64,000 bases of DNA. Origin: Vibrio toranzoniae (lineage in GTDB: Bacteria; Pseudomonadota; Gammaproteobacteria; Enterobacterales; Vibrionaceae). Both the position numbers and the translations under genes were made by a program. This document shows, piece after piece, positions 19,782-29,033 of the stretch (position 1 is the stretch's first letter; every line of letters starts with the position of its first letter). Location: contig NZ_AP025514.1 of NCBI RefSeq assembly GCF_024347655.1, forward strand, positions 62,001 to 126,000, written 5' to 3'. Under the pieces are notes generated by a model, which saw nothing but the letters and a program-made list of their open reading frames with translations, did no database searches and was not told where the DNA came from.

Positions 19782-20036
19782 CATCAGCTAGGAGCTGACT
19801 TAGATATGGATGATCATCTAGTCTAATGGTATAGACAGAAATGGATCAGGCTAGGACAGCCCAGCAACAAGGTGTTAGAAAAGGATAGCCAAAACTCATC
19901 AGGACGATGAACAACAAACAAACTTGGCATGGAAAGCACCAATAACAAAGGGAGATTTGTGTACCAAGTTGAGTATGCAAATTTTGGCCGATAAAGGCAG
20001 ATTTAGAGAGCGATAGGTTTTCCTATCGCTTTTTTT
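19782..20036 (+). ncRNA. csrC: CsrB/CsrC-type CsrA-sequestering small RNA (probable csrC)
   Basis: This region has no ORF but holds eight GGA words (near 19791, 19808, 19843, 19854, 19883, 19902, 19931, 19951). Two are shown in loops of clear hairpins: TCAGCT-AGG-AGCTGA and GGCT-AGGAC-AGCC. That is the form of high-affinity CsrA sites. It ends in a perfect 9-bp hairpin with seven T (20009-20036). A weak promoter (TTGTAG at 19748, TAAAGT at 19770) would start the RNA near 19782. In E. coli csrC lies between yihA and yihI; the same neighbours flank this RNA. The 5' end and the name csrC, as opposed to csrB or csrD, are inferred. Confidence 0.82.
20009..20036 (+). terminator. Terminator of the Csr-type RNA
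   Basis: AGCGATAGG-TTTT-CCTATCGCT with a run of seven T. It is a strong intrinsic terminator with no coding gene before it, which supports a noncoding transcript. Confidence 0.93.
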
Positions 20037-20121
20037 ATTGATTTGATGAAAAAACACCCAATACCTCTCCACTATAAACTCAGTTTCTGGTATGTTTCGC
20101 ATCCCTGTTTAAGGATGTGCT

Positions 20122-20760
20122 ATGTATACTTGTCCCTTATGCCATCACCAAGGCGTGAATCACTATTTTGAAGACAAACGCAGAGCCTATCTGCAGTGTC
20201 AGCAATGTGAACTGGTATTTGTTAAACCTGAACAAAGGTTAGAAGCAAAAGAAGAGAAAGCACACTATGATCTCCATGAGAACGATCCTAGTGATGAAGG
20301 TTATCGCCGCTTTCTATCTCGCATCGCGGATCCACTAACAGACAAAATTTCATCTAACTCACAAGGGTTGGATTTTGGTTGTGGCCCGGGCCCTACGCTA
20401 TCTATTATGTTAGAAGAAGCCGGACACAGCGTGGAGTTGTACGATATCTATTACCACCCAGAGCCCTCTGTGTTGGAAAAAACGTATGACTTTGTGACTG
20501 CCACGGAGGTGATTGAACATCTTTATCATCCAGACAAGGTGTGGCAGCAATGGTTGAATTTAGTTAAACCTAAAGGCTGGATTGGTCTTATGACTAAGCT
20601 AGTAATAGACGTAGATGCGTTTGCTGGTTGGCACTACAAGAATGACCCGACACATGTCGTCTTCTTTAGTCGTCAAACATTCCAGTTTTTGGCAGAGCGG
20701 GATAAGCTCGAACTAGAATTTTTTGGAAATGATGTAATTTTACTGAGGAAAGTGCAGTAA
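20122..20760 (+). CDS. Class I SAM-dependent methyltransferase with N-terminal zinc ribbon
   Basis: A 212-residue protein. The N-terminus has a CPLC / CQQC pair (Cys4, Cys7, Cys26, Cys29) typical of a zinc ribbon. The methyltransferase domain follows, with motif I GLDFGCGPGPT (near residue 90) and the acidic motif II region VELYDIYYHP. The VTATEVIEHL motif is of the Methyltransf_23 type. The substrate is unknown; the zinc ribbon suggests an RNA or protein partner. Its last base overlaps the yihI start (TAATG), so the two are translationally coupled. Confidence 0.88.
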   Translation: MYTCPLCHHQGVNHYFEDKRRAYLQCQQCELVFVKPEQRLEAKEEKAHYDLHENDPSDEGYRRFLSRIADPLTDKISSNSQGLDFGCGPGPTLSIMLEEAGHSVELYDIYYHPEPSVLEKTYDFVTATEVIEHLYHPDKVWQQWLNLVKPKGWIGLMTKLVIDVDAFAGWHYKNDPTHVVFFSRQTFQFLAERDKLELEFFGNDVILLRKVQ

Positions 20761-21320
20761 TGGGTCGTAGTAAGAAATCAAGAAAGCCGGGCGCACTTGG
20801 CGCTCCGGAACCTATGGTTACTCGTAACCGTAGTGAATCTGATGTTGAAGGTCGTGAGCGTAAGCGTGTTAAAAAGCGCAAAGGTCTTAAGTCTGGCAGC
20901 CGCCATTCAGATGGTAGCGAAGCAAAACAGCGTAAAGCTGCACAAGATCGCGATCCACGTTTAGGCAGCAAGAAAAAAATCCCACTGATTGTTGAACCAG
21001 CGAAGAAGCCGACGAAACAAGAGCGTAAGCTATCTAACGAACAAGAGTTAGAGATGCTTGAGAACGATGCTCAACTGAACACACTGTTGGATCGTATCGA
21101 AAATGGTGAAAACCTAGGTGCAGGTCTACAGAAGTTTGTTGATGAGAAGCTTGATCGTATCGAACACCTGATGGGCCGCTTAGGTCTGTTAGAGCCAGAA
21201 GACGATGAAGAAGAGATCTTCGAAGAAACAGCCGTTGAATCGAAGAAGAAGAAAACAAACTCTGATGAAGACTTGTTATCTCAATTTGAAGACATCGACT
21301 TAGACAGCTTTAAAGGTTAA
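20760..21320 (+). CDS. yihI: Der GTPase-activating protein YihI
   Basis: YihI stimulates the GTPase Der (EngA) and so modulates 50S ribosome assembly. The 186-residue protein has the diagnostic basic N-terminus (MGRSKKSRKPGALGAPEPMVTR in part), a Lys/Arg-rich linker, a helical core (about 90-145) and an acidic tail (EPEDDEEEIFEE). Together with engB it makes this stretch rich in ribosome-assembly regulators. It is coupled to the methyltransferase before it and lies six bases from the DUF2489 gene after it. Confidence 0.94.
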   Translation: MGRSKKSRKPGALGAPEPMVTRNRSESDVEGRERKRVKKRKGLKSGSRHSDGSEAKQRKAAQDRDPRLGSKKKIPLIVEPAKKPTKQERKLSNEQELEMLENDAQLNTLLDRIENGENLGAGLQKFVDEKLDRIEHLMGRLGLLEPEDDEEEIFEETAVESKKKKTNSDEDLLSQFEDIDLDSFKG

Positions 21321-21326
21321 TAGCCA

Positions 21327-21815
21327 ATGAACGTAACCTTATTAGCAATTGCTGGTGGAATGATCATTCTCGGCTTGGGCTCTTACGCAGGTTACCTTCT
21401 ACTTCAAGTGAAGAAGCAGACGGAGTTGCAAAAGCAGCATCAAGCACTCGCCATTGAAAAACGTAACGCAACGATTTACGACAACGTAAATACCTTGTGT
21501 TTAGCGGGTATCCAAGGCCAGTGTGATTTACCTGAGATCAGTATCCGAGTGTGTATCATAATGGATAATGTTCAGGGTGATGAGCGTGTCGATTTTGATT
21601 CGGAATATCCTGCTCTTTCTGAGCTGTACCATATCGTTAAAGATATGGCGCGAGGAGAGGCAAGACAAGAACTGACGAAAAAAGAACGCATGCAGCAGAA
21701 TCTCACACGCCACAAGGCAGAGACTCGCTTGAATGATGCGGTTATCGAAGATTTGAAAAGGTTGCAGGAGAAGGTCAAGCCTCTCAACAACCAAATTAAC
21801 ATTCAGATGATCTAG
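21327..21815 (+). CDS. DUF2489 family membrane-anchored protein
   Basis: A 162-residue protein with one N-terminal membrane helix (about residues 4-26, LLAIAGGMIILGLGSYAGYLLLQ) and a helical cytoplasmic part. The region IRVCIIMDNVQGDERVDFDSEYPALSELYHIVKDM is the core of DUF2489, a family found next to yihI and hemN in gammaproteobacteria. Its function is unknown. The three genes from 20122 to 21815 run close together and are likely one operon. Confidence 0.85.
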   Translation: MNVTLLAIAGGMIILGLGSYAGYLLLQVKKQTELQKQHQALAIEKRNATIYDNVNTLCLAGIQGQCDLPEISIRVCIIMDNVQGDERVDFDSEYPALSELYHIVKDMARGEARQELTKKERMQQNLTRHKAETRLNDAVIEDLKRLQEKVKPLNNQINIQMI

Positions 21816-22131
21816 TCACGACAGACTTTTAAATATAGAGGTTTGTTTAATACACGTTATTCTTAAGGCATATTGCTTTTAGGACACATTGTCTTCAATA
21901 GTATTGTCTTGAATACCGAATGTTAAACGAGCCTTCTTACCTCTTGCGTCTCGTTAATCCCGACGCTTTGTTAGTGATCAAGCTAGCAGTTCTGAGTTTT
22001 TCTCTGAAAAATTGATTTTGTCTTGAACGACCTTACAGGTCGTGTGGCAAAATAGCCCGTCTATATTTTAATGTATGTAAAATGATTTGAGAGACCTTAG
22101 GTTCTCGCGGATCTAAATTGGAAGTACCGCT
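21816..22131 (+). other. Gap before hemN with a perfect hairpin
   Basis: No convincing gene is seen in these 316 bases. There is a perfect inverted repeat ACGACCT-TAC-AGGTCGT at 22027-22043. A second, imperfect palindrome GAGACCTTAGGTTCTC is at 22091-22106, close to the hemN start. Either could be an operator or a 5'-leader hairpin. No good FNR box (TTGAT-N4-ATCAA) is visible, though hemN is often under oxygen control. Confidence 0.5.
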
Positions 22132-23523
22132 ATGTCGAGCAAGCCAGTAACAACGAATCAGCAAATCGTTTGGGATCAAGAAATCTTAAACAAGTACAAC
22201 TATTCGGGACCTCGTTACACCTCATACCCAACAGCGTTGGAGTTTCATGAAGCGTTTACCGTCGCTGATTACGACATGGCGTGTACTCAATACCCAGAGC
22301 GTCCCCTTTCTCTTTACGTGCACATCCCATTTTGTCACAAACTTTGTTACTACTGTGGTTGTAACAAGGTCATTACTCGTCACTCGCATAAAGCGGATGA
22401 GTACCTTGATGTGATTGAGCATGAAATTCGCCAACGCGCTTCTTTATTGAATGGCCGTGAAGTGACGCAATTGCATTTCGGTGGCGGTACGCCAACGTTC
22501 TTGACCAAAATACAAATCACTCGCTTGATGATGATTCTGCGTGATGAGTTTAACTTCACTGCGGATGCTGAAATCAGTATCGAAGTTGACCCACGTGAAA
22601 TCGAACTAGACGTTCTCGATCACCTACGTAACGAAGGCTTCAACCGCCTGAGTATTGGCGTGCAAGACTTTAACAAAGAAGTCCAAAAGCTGGTCAACCG
22701 TGAGCAAGACGAAGCGTTCATCATCGCGATGGTTCAACGTGCTAAAGAGTTGGGTTTCCGCTCAACCAACCTAGATTTGATCTACGGCTTACCGAAGCAG
22801 ACTCAAGCTTTGTTCGCTGAAACACTGAAGCAAGTGCTTGAAATGAAACCGGGTCGTTTATCGGTATTTAACTACGCACACATGCCGCAGCTGTTTGCTG
22901 CGCAGCGTAAGATTAAAGACGAAGACCTGCCAGAAGCAAAAGAGAAAATGGCGATTCTTCAAGATACCATCGAGACCTTAACGGGGGCGGGTTACCAGTT
23001 CATCGGCATGGATCACTTTGCACTACCTGAAGACGAGCTAGCAGTCGCGCAGCGTGAAGGTATTCTGCATCGGAATTTCCAAGGCTACACCACTCAGGGT
23101 GAATGTGATCTGATTGGTTTTGGTGTATCGGCTATCTCTATGGTAGGCGATGCTTATGCACAAAACCAAAAAGAGTTGAAGAAGTATTACGCTCAGGTCA
23201 ATGACTTGCGTCATGCCCTTTGGAAAGGGGTAGTACTAGACGATGATGATCTGCTGCGTCGTGAGGTGATTAAGCAGCTTATCTGTAACTTTAAGCTTGA
23301 TAAAACCACGATTGAATCTGAGTTCTCAGTTAACTTTAATCGCTACTTCAAAGAAGACTTAGCGCTTCTACAAACCTTCATTAATGATGGGTTAATTGAA
23401 GTCGATAACAAGGAAATCCGCGTGACTCTGCGTGGCCGTTTGTTGATTCGTAATATCTGTATGTGTTTTGATAAATACCTGCGCGCTAAGGCTCGTCAAC
23501 AGCAATTCTCTCGCGTTATCTAA
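22132..23523 (+). CDS. hemN: Oxygen-independent coproporphyrinogen III oxidase (radical SAM)
   Basis: HemN converts coproporphyrinogen III to protoporphyrinogen IX without oxygen, using a 4Fe-4S cluster and two SAM molecules. The 463-residue protein has the cluster motif CHKLCYYCGC (C68, C72, C75, and C77), the GGGTP SAM motif (FGGGTPTF) and the GMDHFA segment of true HemN proteins, which separates it from HemW. With hemB it marks a second haem gene in this window. Position after yihI is as in E. coli. Confidence 0.97.
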   Translation: MSSKPVTTNQQIVWDQEILNKYNYSGPRYTSYPTALEFHEAFTVADYDMACTQYPERPLSLYVHIPFCHKLCYYCGCNKVITRHSHKADEYLDVIEHEIRQRASLLNGREVTQLHFGGGTPTFLTKIQITRLMMILRDEFNFTADAEISIEVDPREIELDVLDHLRNEGFNRLSIGVQDFNKEVQKLVNREQDEAFIIAMVQRAKELGFRSTNLDLIYGLPKQTQALFAETLKQVLEMKPGRLSVFNYAHMPQLFAAQRKIKDEDLPEAKEKMAILQDTIETLTGAGYQFIGMDHFALPEDELAVAQREGILHRNFQGYTTQGECDLIGFGVSAISMVGDAYAQNQKELKKYYAQVNDLRHALWKGVVLDDDDLLRREVIKQLICNFKLDKTTIESEFSVNFNRYFKEDLALLQTFINDGLIEVDNKEIRVTLRGRLLIRNICMCFDKYLRAKARQQQFSRVI

Positions 23524-23547
23524 TCGCTCGATTGAGAATAGAAACAT

Positions 23548-23577
23548 AAAAAATGCCAGCATCAAGCTGGCATTTTT
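23548..23577. terminator. Terminator of hemN, possibly bidirectional
   Basis: TGCCAGC-ATCAA-GCTGGCA with six A before and five T after. It can serve hemN and the convergent cyclic-di-GMP gene. Confidence 0.9.
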
Positions 23578-23620
23578 GTATTTGGTTTATTCGATTATCT
23601 GCTGATTGTTACGTCATGTT

Positions 23621-26167
23621 TTATTTACTGTTGTGATTCGTGATGTTGCTAGGCCACTGATCAAAAGGAACTGGGCGACTGTACAAGAACCCTTGAGCAA
23701 GTGGACACTGTAGCTGCTTGAGTAGTTCAGCCTGTTGCTGAGTTTCAACCCCTTCTGCTACTAAACTCACCTTGAAGCCCTTGGTAATATTGACGATGGC
23801 CGCGACGATAGAACTGTCTAGGTTCTCTTGATCGAGTTTGCTAACAAAGCTGCGATCGATTTTAAGGCAATCAAATGGCAGTTTTTGCAAGTAAGCAAGC
23901 GATGAGTAGCCGGTACCAAAATCATCAATCGCAATTGAGATACCCAATGCTTTCAGCGTTAGCATGTTGTCGATGATCGTTGGATCATTGTCGATGATGC
24001 GTGACTCGGTGATCTCTAATGTGAGGTTTTTAGCCGGTAACTTGGTGTCAGACAAAGTGTTTTTAACCAAGTCAATGAAACCGTTTTCGGTGAGTTGGTC
24101 GACAGAAAGGTTAACGTGCAGAGAGAAGTCTTCGTCCCATTTTCCTAACTCAATGGCGATGGCGGTATCTCGACAGGACTTGTGTAGTATTTGTTTGCCG
24201 ATATCGTAGATAAGCCCTGTATCTTCGGCAAGCGGAATGAATTCAAGTGGTGAAATGACGCCCTCTTTCGTTACCCATCGTGCCAGAGCCTCTGCACCTA
24301 TAGGGGAGCCAGATTCAAGGTCGATGATTGGTTGATAGAAAGGCTCGAACTGTTGTTGCTCAATTGCTCGATTGATGCGTGTTAGCATCTGGGTTCGATG
24401 CCTAGAAGCGTTGCCCATCTCTGGGCTGTATATACTGACGCGAGTCTTGTCTTGCTTGGCATTACTCAAGGCAATACTGCTGTTACGCAGCCACAATGTA
24501 ATATCTTTAGTGCCGGAAACATGAACGACACCGATAGAGACATTGATCACGACATTCTCGGATTCCATGGCGAATGGAGCCGCAAAGGTTTGGAGTAAGC
24601 GGTTAGCGATCTGATGAACACCCCCCTCTTGGAGAACGTCAGGCGCGTAAATCGCAAATTCATCACCACCAGTACGTGCCAATAGATACTCAGAGGGTAG
24701 CGTACCTCTCAAACGAGCGGCTGCGATGATAAGCAGTTGGTCGCCATTGTAATGGCCTAGGCTGTCATTAATGTCGCGAAAGCGATCAATACCAACTAAA
24801 TACAGTGTGCCTTTCTCGGTTTTTGTCTTTTTCTGTATAGCATCGATAAAACCCTCTCGGCTATACAATTTGGTTAGTGAGTCATAGGTAAGTTGAGCCT
24901 GTAATTGTTCAAAAGAAGCCTTTAAGTTGTTAGTCATTTCATTAAAGGCTTCTACCAACATGCTAGTTTCGTAGATATTACCTGGTTTCGGCATGCTGCT
25001 GTCCCAATCGCCAGTCGCTAGACCTTTTGCTGCATCTGCGGTGGAGGTGATGGGTTGGGTCACTCGATTAAAAGCAATTAATCCGGCGATGACACCAATG
25101 CAACTCAGCGTTAGTCCAAGTAACCAACTGTTTCTTTGGTTTTCTGGTAATGCACCGAGTAGGTTGGTTTCAGGGATCGACATACCAATAAACCATGTGA
25201 TGCCATGCTCATCCTCGTAAGGCGTTATCTGGTTGAAGTATCGCTCGCCATTCAGAGTAAAGTCGAAACGTTGTATTTGCCTGTTTTCAATCAAATGGAA
25301 TTGGTTAACGTAGCTGGCGCTCTCTCGTATTATTGGGTTGTCACTCTCTGTTGCCAACAAGCGCTGGCTTGTGTGGCTTTTATCCGTCCTTTTGGAGACA
25401 ACCTTGCCTCCTCCGGAGTGCGCAACCAAGCGCTGCTGTTGGTCAATGACGTAGACAGAGGCATCGGTTTTGTATTTTAAATTATTCAAGAATACGTTAA
25501 AGGTATTGAGCTTGATGTCACTGACGATAACCGCTTTAAATTCGTTGCCGTCATAGATAGGGGCGAGGGCAGATAAGGTGATCTCTTGGCGTTCATCAGC
25601 ATTAGTGTAAATCGGAGACCACGAGGCTTTTTTCTGGTTAGCCACAGGCGTATACCAAGGACGAACTCTTGGGTCATATCCCGAAATGACTGAACGTATA
25701 TCGTCACTGATCTGGCGACCACGATAGATCACGAGTTGATTTTGAGTGCGATCATCTTGCACCATCAAGGTGTAGCCATTATTCGCTTCTTTACGGAAAC
25801 CCACATAATTACCGTTTTCAGAGCCAAAGCCGATCACATCGAGTTGAGGCACAGTCGTAAAATGATTCGAAAACTTATAAAGAATGTAGTCTTGGACCTT
25901 ACTGAGGTCACCTGCTTGGTAAAGGTGGTGATAACCAATGTTGTGACTGAGTGAAAGGTTAGCGTGAAACGGCTTTTCTAAAAATTCTGTGAGGCTTTGA
26001 TGAACGTTATCAGTGAGTGATGTTAGTTGGCGTGCACTAAGATCACTCACCGTTTCTTCATAGTTCTGCTTTTGAGTGAAAACCATTACGCCCATAGTGA
26101 ACAGAAAAATCATCACGAATGGCAGAACCACTGCGGTTCTCAATGTAATTTGTGTTTTCAAAGACAT
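23621..26167 (-). CDS. Cache-HAMP-GGDEF-EAL cyclic-di-GMP enzyme
   Basis: An 848-residue inner-membrane sensor. Order: membrane helix (about 12-30), periplasmic dCache sensor (about 38-345, with the DPRVRPWYTPVA motif), second helix (about 347-368), HAMP, GGDEF domain (about 430-590) with an intact GGDEF signature, and EAL domain (about 605-845) with GAEALARW, DFGTGYSS and CLKID motifs. Both catalytic signatures are intact. The RxxD inhibitory site that would lie five residues before GGDEF is replaced (PSEY), so no product inhibition at that site is expected. It likely tunes biofilm or motility in response to a small ligand. Monocistronic. Confidence 0.94.
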   Translation of the reverse strand: MSLKTQITLRTAVVLPFVMIFLFTMGVMVFTQKQNYEETVSDLSARQLTSLTDNVHQSLTEFLEKPFHANLSLSHNIGYHHLYQAGDLSKVQDYILYKFSNHFTTVPQLDVIGFGSENGNYVGFRKEANNGYTLMVQDDRTQNQLVIYRGRQISDDIRSVISGYDPRVRPWYTPVANQKKASWSPIYTNADERQEITLSALAPIYDGNEFKAVIVSDIKLNTFNVFLNNLKYKTDASVYVIDQQQRLVAHSGGGKVVSKRTDKSHTSQRLLATESDNPIIRESASYVNQFHLIENRQIQRFDFTLNGERYFNQITPYEDEHGITWFIGMSIPETNLLGALPENQRNSWLLGLTLSCIGVIAGLIAFNRVTQPITSTADAAKGLATGDWDSSMPKPGNIYETSMLVEAFNEMTNNLKASFEQLQAQLTYDSLTKLYSREGFIDAIQKKTKTEKGTLYLVGIDRFRDINDSLGHYNGDQLLIIAAARLRGTLPSEYLLARTGGDEFAIYAPDVLQEGGVHQIANRLLQTFAAPFAMESENVVINVSIGVVHVSGTKDITLWLRNSSIALSNAKQDKTRVSIYSPEMGNASRHRTQMLTRINRAIEQQQFEPFYQPIIDLESGSPIGAEALARWVTKEGVISPLEFIPLAEDTGLIYDIGKQILHKSCRDTAIAIELGKWDEDFSLHVNLSVDQLTENGFIDLVKNTLSDTKLPAKNLTLEITESRIIDNDPTIIDNMLTLKALGISIAIDDFGTGYSSLAYLQKLPFDCLKIDRSFVSKLDQENLDSSIVAAIVNITKGFKVSLVAEGVETQQQAELLKQLQCPLAQGFLYSRPVPFDQWPSNITNHNSK

Positions 26168-26275
26168 TTTTAGCTACAATTTTGGTGAATGTCGTTTTGT
26201 AATTGTACTGATACTATTAACACCAAGCGACACTTTTTTGATTAAAAAAGTAGCTGCACTGATAATCATATAAGC

Positions 26276-27679
26276 TTAGTACAGTTCTTTGAGTTTACGA
26301 GTTAGGGTGTTTCTCCCCCATCCCAACACTTTGGCTGCGTCCTGTTTGTGACCATTGGTATGTTTGAGTGCAGCCTCCAGCAGTATCCGTTCAAACTCAG
26401 GAAGAGCATAAGTGAGTAATTCTTTTTCTCCTGAATCAAGTGCACATTTTGCCCAATTAGCGAGCAGTTGTTGCCAGTTATCTCCAGATCCTGAAGTGGT
26501 CACTGTTTTCTCTTCCAACAGCTCCGGTGGCAGATCTGAAGGGAGTATTTCACTACCGCTGGCCATGACGGTGAGCCAACGGCAAATGTTTTCAAGCTGA
26601 CGAACATTACCGGGCCAATTCAGCTGATTCAGTTTTAAAACCGTCTCAGGATGCAGTGTCTTCACTTCAACCCCGAGCTCTTCAGCGGCTGAAGCTAGGA
26701 AGTGATGAGTGAGCTTTTCTATGTCTTGCTTACGTTCGCGCAGTGCAGGGATATGAATTCGAATAACATTGAGTCGGTGGAAAAGGTCTTCACGGAAGCC
26801 ACCTTCATGCACTAATCGTTCAAGATCTTGGTGGGTTGCCGCTACGATACGAACGTCGACCTTAACCGCAGAGTGGCCACCCACGCGATAAAACTGACCA
26901 TCAGAAAGTACACGCAGTAAGCGAGTTTGAATGTCGAGTGGCATATCACCAATTTCATCAAGAAATAGCGTGCCACCGTTAGCCTGCTCAAAACGTCCTT
27001 GGCGAACGCTATTTGCGCCAGTAAAGGCACCTTTCTCATGACCAAATAGCTCCGATTCGATTAGGTCTTTGGGGATTGCGGCCATGTTAAGAGCGATAAA
27101 GGGATTCTTTGCTCTAGGGCTGTGGCGGTGTAAGGCATGAGCCACTAATTCTTTACCAGTACCCGATTCACCATTGATGAGAACAGAAATAGATGAACGC
27201 GATAGTCGCCCTATGGCACGGAAAACTTCCTGCATCGCCGGTGCTTCACCGATGATTTCGGGTGCGTTAGTCTCTTCGACCACTTCGCTGGCTTGTTCTC
27301 GCTTCTGTTCTTGGCTGTGTGCGATGGCTCGCTCTACCAAAGTAAGTGTTTCATCGATATCAAACGGCTTAGGCAGATACTCAAAAGCGCCTTTCTGATA
27401 AGCGTTTACCGCAGCATCAAGGTCGGAGTGTGCGGTCATGATGATCACTGGCAAATCGGGAGAGCGTTGATGCACTTGATGTAACAGCTCAATCCCGTCA
27501 ATGCCGGGCATTCGAATATCAGACACCAGAACGTCTGGTGTTTCGCGCTCAAGAGCGAGTAATACGCTCTCTGCATCAGCAAATGTTTCACACTTAATAT
27601 CCGCAGATGACAGTGTTTTCTCTACGACCCAGCGTATAGAACTGTCGTCATCGACGACCCAAACGTATCCCTTACTCAT
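26276..27679 (-). CDS. ntrC: Nitrogen regulation response regulator NtrC (NR-I)
   Basis: NtrC activates sigma-54 promoters when nitrogen is limiting. The 467-residue protein has a receiver domain (phospho-acceptor D54 in [11 protein letters not shown]), an AAA+ domain with Walker A GESGTGKE, the sigma-54 contact loop GAFTGA and [10 protein letters not shown], and a Fis-type helix-turn-helix at the C-terminus ([21 protein letters not shown]). It follows ntrB by 110 bases on the same strand; glnA lies further upstream, as in the enteric glnALG operon, here with a DUF4124 gene inserted. Confidence 0.97.
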   Translation of the reverse strand: MSKGYVWVVDDDSSIRWVVEKTLSSADIKCETFADAESVLLALERETPDVLVSDIRMPGIDGIELLHQVHQRSPDLPVIIMTAHSDLDAAVNAYQKGAFEYLPKPFDIDETLTLVERAIAHSQEQKREQASEVVEETNAPEIIGEAPAMQEVFRAIGRLSRSSISVLINGESGTGKELVAHALHRHSPRAKNPFIALNMAAIPKDLIESELFGHEKGAFTGANSVRQGRFEQANGGTLFLDEIGDMPLDIQTRLLRVLSDGQFYRVGGHSAVKVDVRIVAATHQDLERLVHEGGFREDLFHRLNVIRIHIPALRERKQDIEKLTHHFLASAAEELGVEVKTLHPETVLKLNQLNWPGNVRQLENICRWLTVMASGSEILPSDLPPELLEEKTVTTSGSGDNWQQLLANWAKCALDSGEKELLTYALPEFERILLEAALKHTNGHKQDAAKVLGWGRNTLTRKLKELY

Positions 27680-27789
27680 AATTCAATTCCTTTGCAGCCA
27701 AATCTATTGTGATAATCATTGTTGTTTTTATTGTTCGGTATCTGTTGTTGCCGATGAAACGTTGTTTCCAGTGGGAGACAAGATTTCGC

Positions 27790-28866
27790 CTATATCGGCA
27801 AATAAATCGTGAATGTGGTGTTACCCGGCCAGCTCTCAACATCAATTTTTCCATTGTGCTGATCGATGAGGTTTTGAGATATCGATAACCCAAGCCCTGT
27901 GCCACCCTCTCGTCCGCTGACCATGGGGTAAAACAGGGTGTCTTTTAACTCGTCGGGAATGCCCGGGCCGTTATCGCTGATCTCAATGCGAGCAGCGAGC
28001 TTATGTCGCTGCCCATGAATGTTTGCTTGATGCACTGTTCTGGTGCGAATGGTGATTTTCCCTGATTCCTGGGCTTTTAAAATCTGTGCCGCATTACTCA
28101 CGATATTGAGCATAGCTTGTTCAACTTGTGCCGAATCCATCAAGATGTCCGGTAGGCTAGGGTCGTAATCCCTTTCGATTGCGAGCGTTGAACCCGATTC
28201 GAGCTCTACCAACTGCCTGACTTTCTCTAGAATCTGGTGAAGGTTCTCTTCTGACTTAGTTCCCGGCTTTTGAGGGCCAAGCAGGCGGTCGACTAAAGCA
28301 CGTAAGCGGTCGGCTTGCTCAATAATGATCTGCGTATACTCATTCAGAGATTGATCAGGGAGCATCTTTCCAAGCAGCTGTGCGGCTCCTCGCAAACCAC
28401 CTAAAGGGTTCTTAATTTCATGCGCTAACCCGCGCACCAGTAACTTAGCCGCTTGTTGTTGCGCGTGTTGGTTGAGCTCTTGGCTGAGTCGTCGTTGTTG
28501 GTCTATCTTACGCATCTCAACCAATAGCAACGTCTCACGCTGCCAAGAGATTGGGCTCACCGTTACCTCAAGCATTAATGGGCGGTTGTCTACGACAAAG
28601 GTAACGTCGCTGTCGGTAATACTCTGGCCGCTTTGCAGCGGTTGGGTTAGCAATGCCAAATCAAGAGAGGCGTGCTGGATAAGTTGGCTCAATGGGTGAT
28701 CAACGATGCGTCGTGCGCTCTGTGAAAAGAGCTGTTCAGCCGCCGGATTGGCGTATCGGACATAGAGTTGCTCATCGAGCATCAATGTCGAGGTCACCAT
28801 ATTGTCGAGAATGGCGCTGGAAAGATGATGTGTATCTATACTGTCGCTTTTGGCTGATCGATTCAC
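27790..28866 (-). CDS. glnL: Nitrogen sensor histidine kinase NtrB (NR-II)
   Basis: NtrB phosphorylates or dephosphorylates NtrC under control of PII. The 358-residue protein has a PAS domain (about 15-120), the HisKA phospho-acceptor box (RGLAHEIKNPLGGLRGA) and an ATPase domain with N (LNIVSNAAQIL), G1 (SDNGPGIP) and G2 (GGTGLGLSI) boxes. The frame is open 20 codons further upstream from a TTG, but that segment contains an NtrC operator. The GTG at 28866, with AAGGA seven bases before, is the better start. Confidence 0.94.
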   Translation of the reverse strand: MNRSAKSDSIDTHHLSSAILDNMVTSTLMLDEQLYVRYANPAAEQLFSQSARRIVDHPLSQLIQHASLDLALLTQPLQSGQSITDSDVTFVVDNRPLMLEVTVSPISWQRETLLLVEMRKIDQQRRLSQELNQHAQQQAAKLLVRGLAHEIKNPLGGLRGAAQLLGKMLPDQSLNEYTQIIIEQADRLRALVDRLLGPQKPGTKSEENLHQILEKVRQLVELESGSTLAIERDYDPSLPDILMDSAQVEQAMLNIVSNAAQILKAQESGKITIRTRTVHQANIHGQRHKLAARIEISDNGPGIPDELKDTLFYPMVSGREGGTGLGLSISQNLIDQHNGKIDVESWPGNTTFTIYLPI

Positions 28867-28896
28867 TGTTTCGTCCTTGAACTGGTGTTTTCTCAC

Positions 28897-28913
28897 TGCA
28901 CCAAATTGGTGCG
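28897..28913 (-). promoter_or_regulatory. NtrC-binding site upstream of ntrB
   Basis: TGCACCAAATTGGTGCG is a near-perfect NtrC palindrome (consensus TGCACC-N5-GGTGCA). It lies 30 bases before the proposed ntrB start, so NtrC probably represses or tunes its own operon from this spot. Confidence 0.85.
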
Positions 28914-29033
28914 TAGATAAGTTCAAGTATGGCGCATATCAATCAGAAGCTAAAGATAATTCATTAGGGTCGCTGAAAGCTGCTTCGATTAGGTGAAAAG
29001 TAGAGGGAATCTCGTCTCTTTTTGCACATTGGC

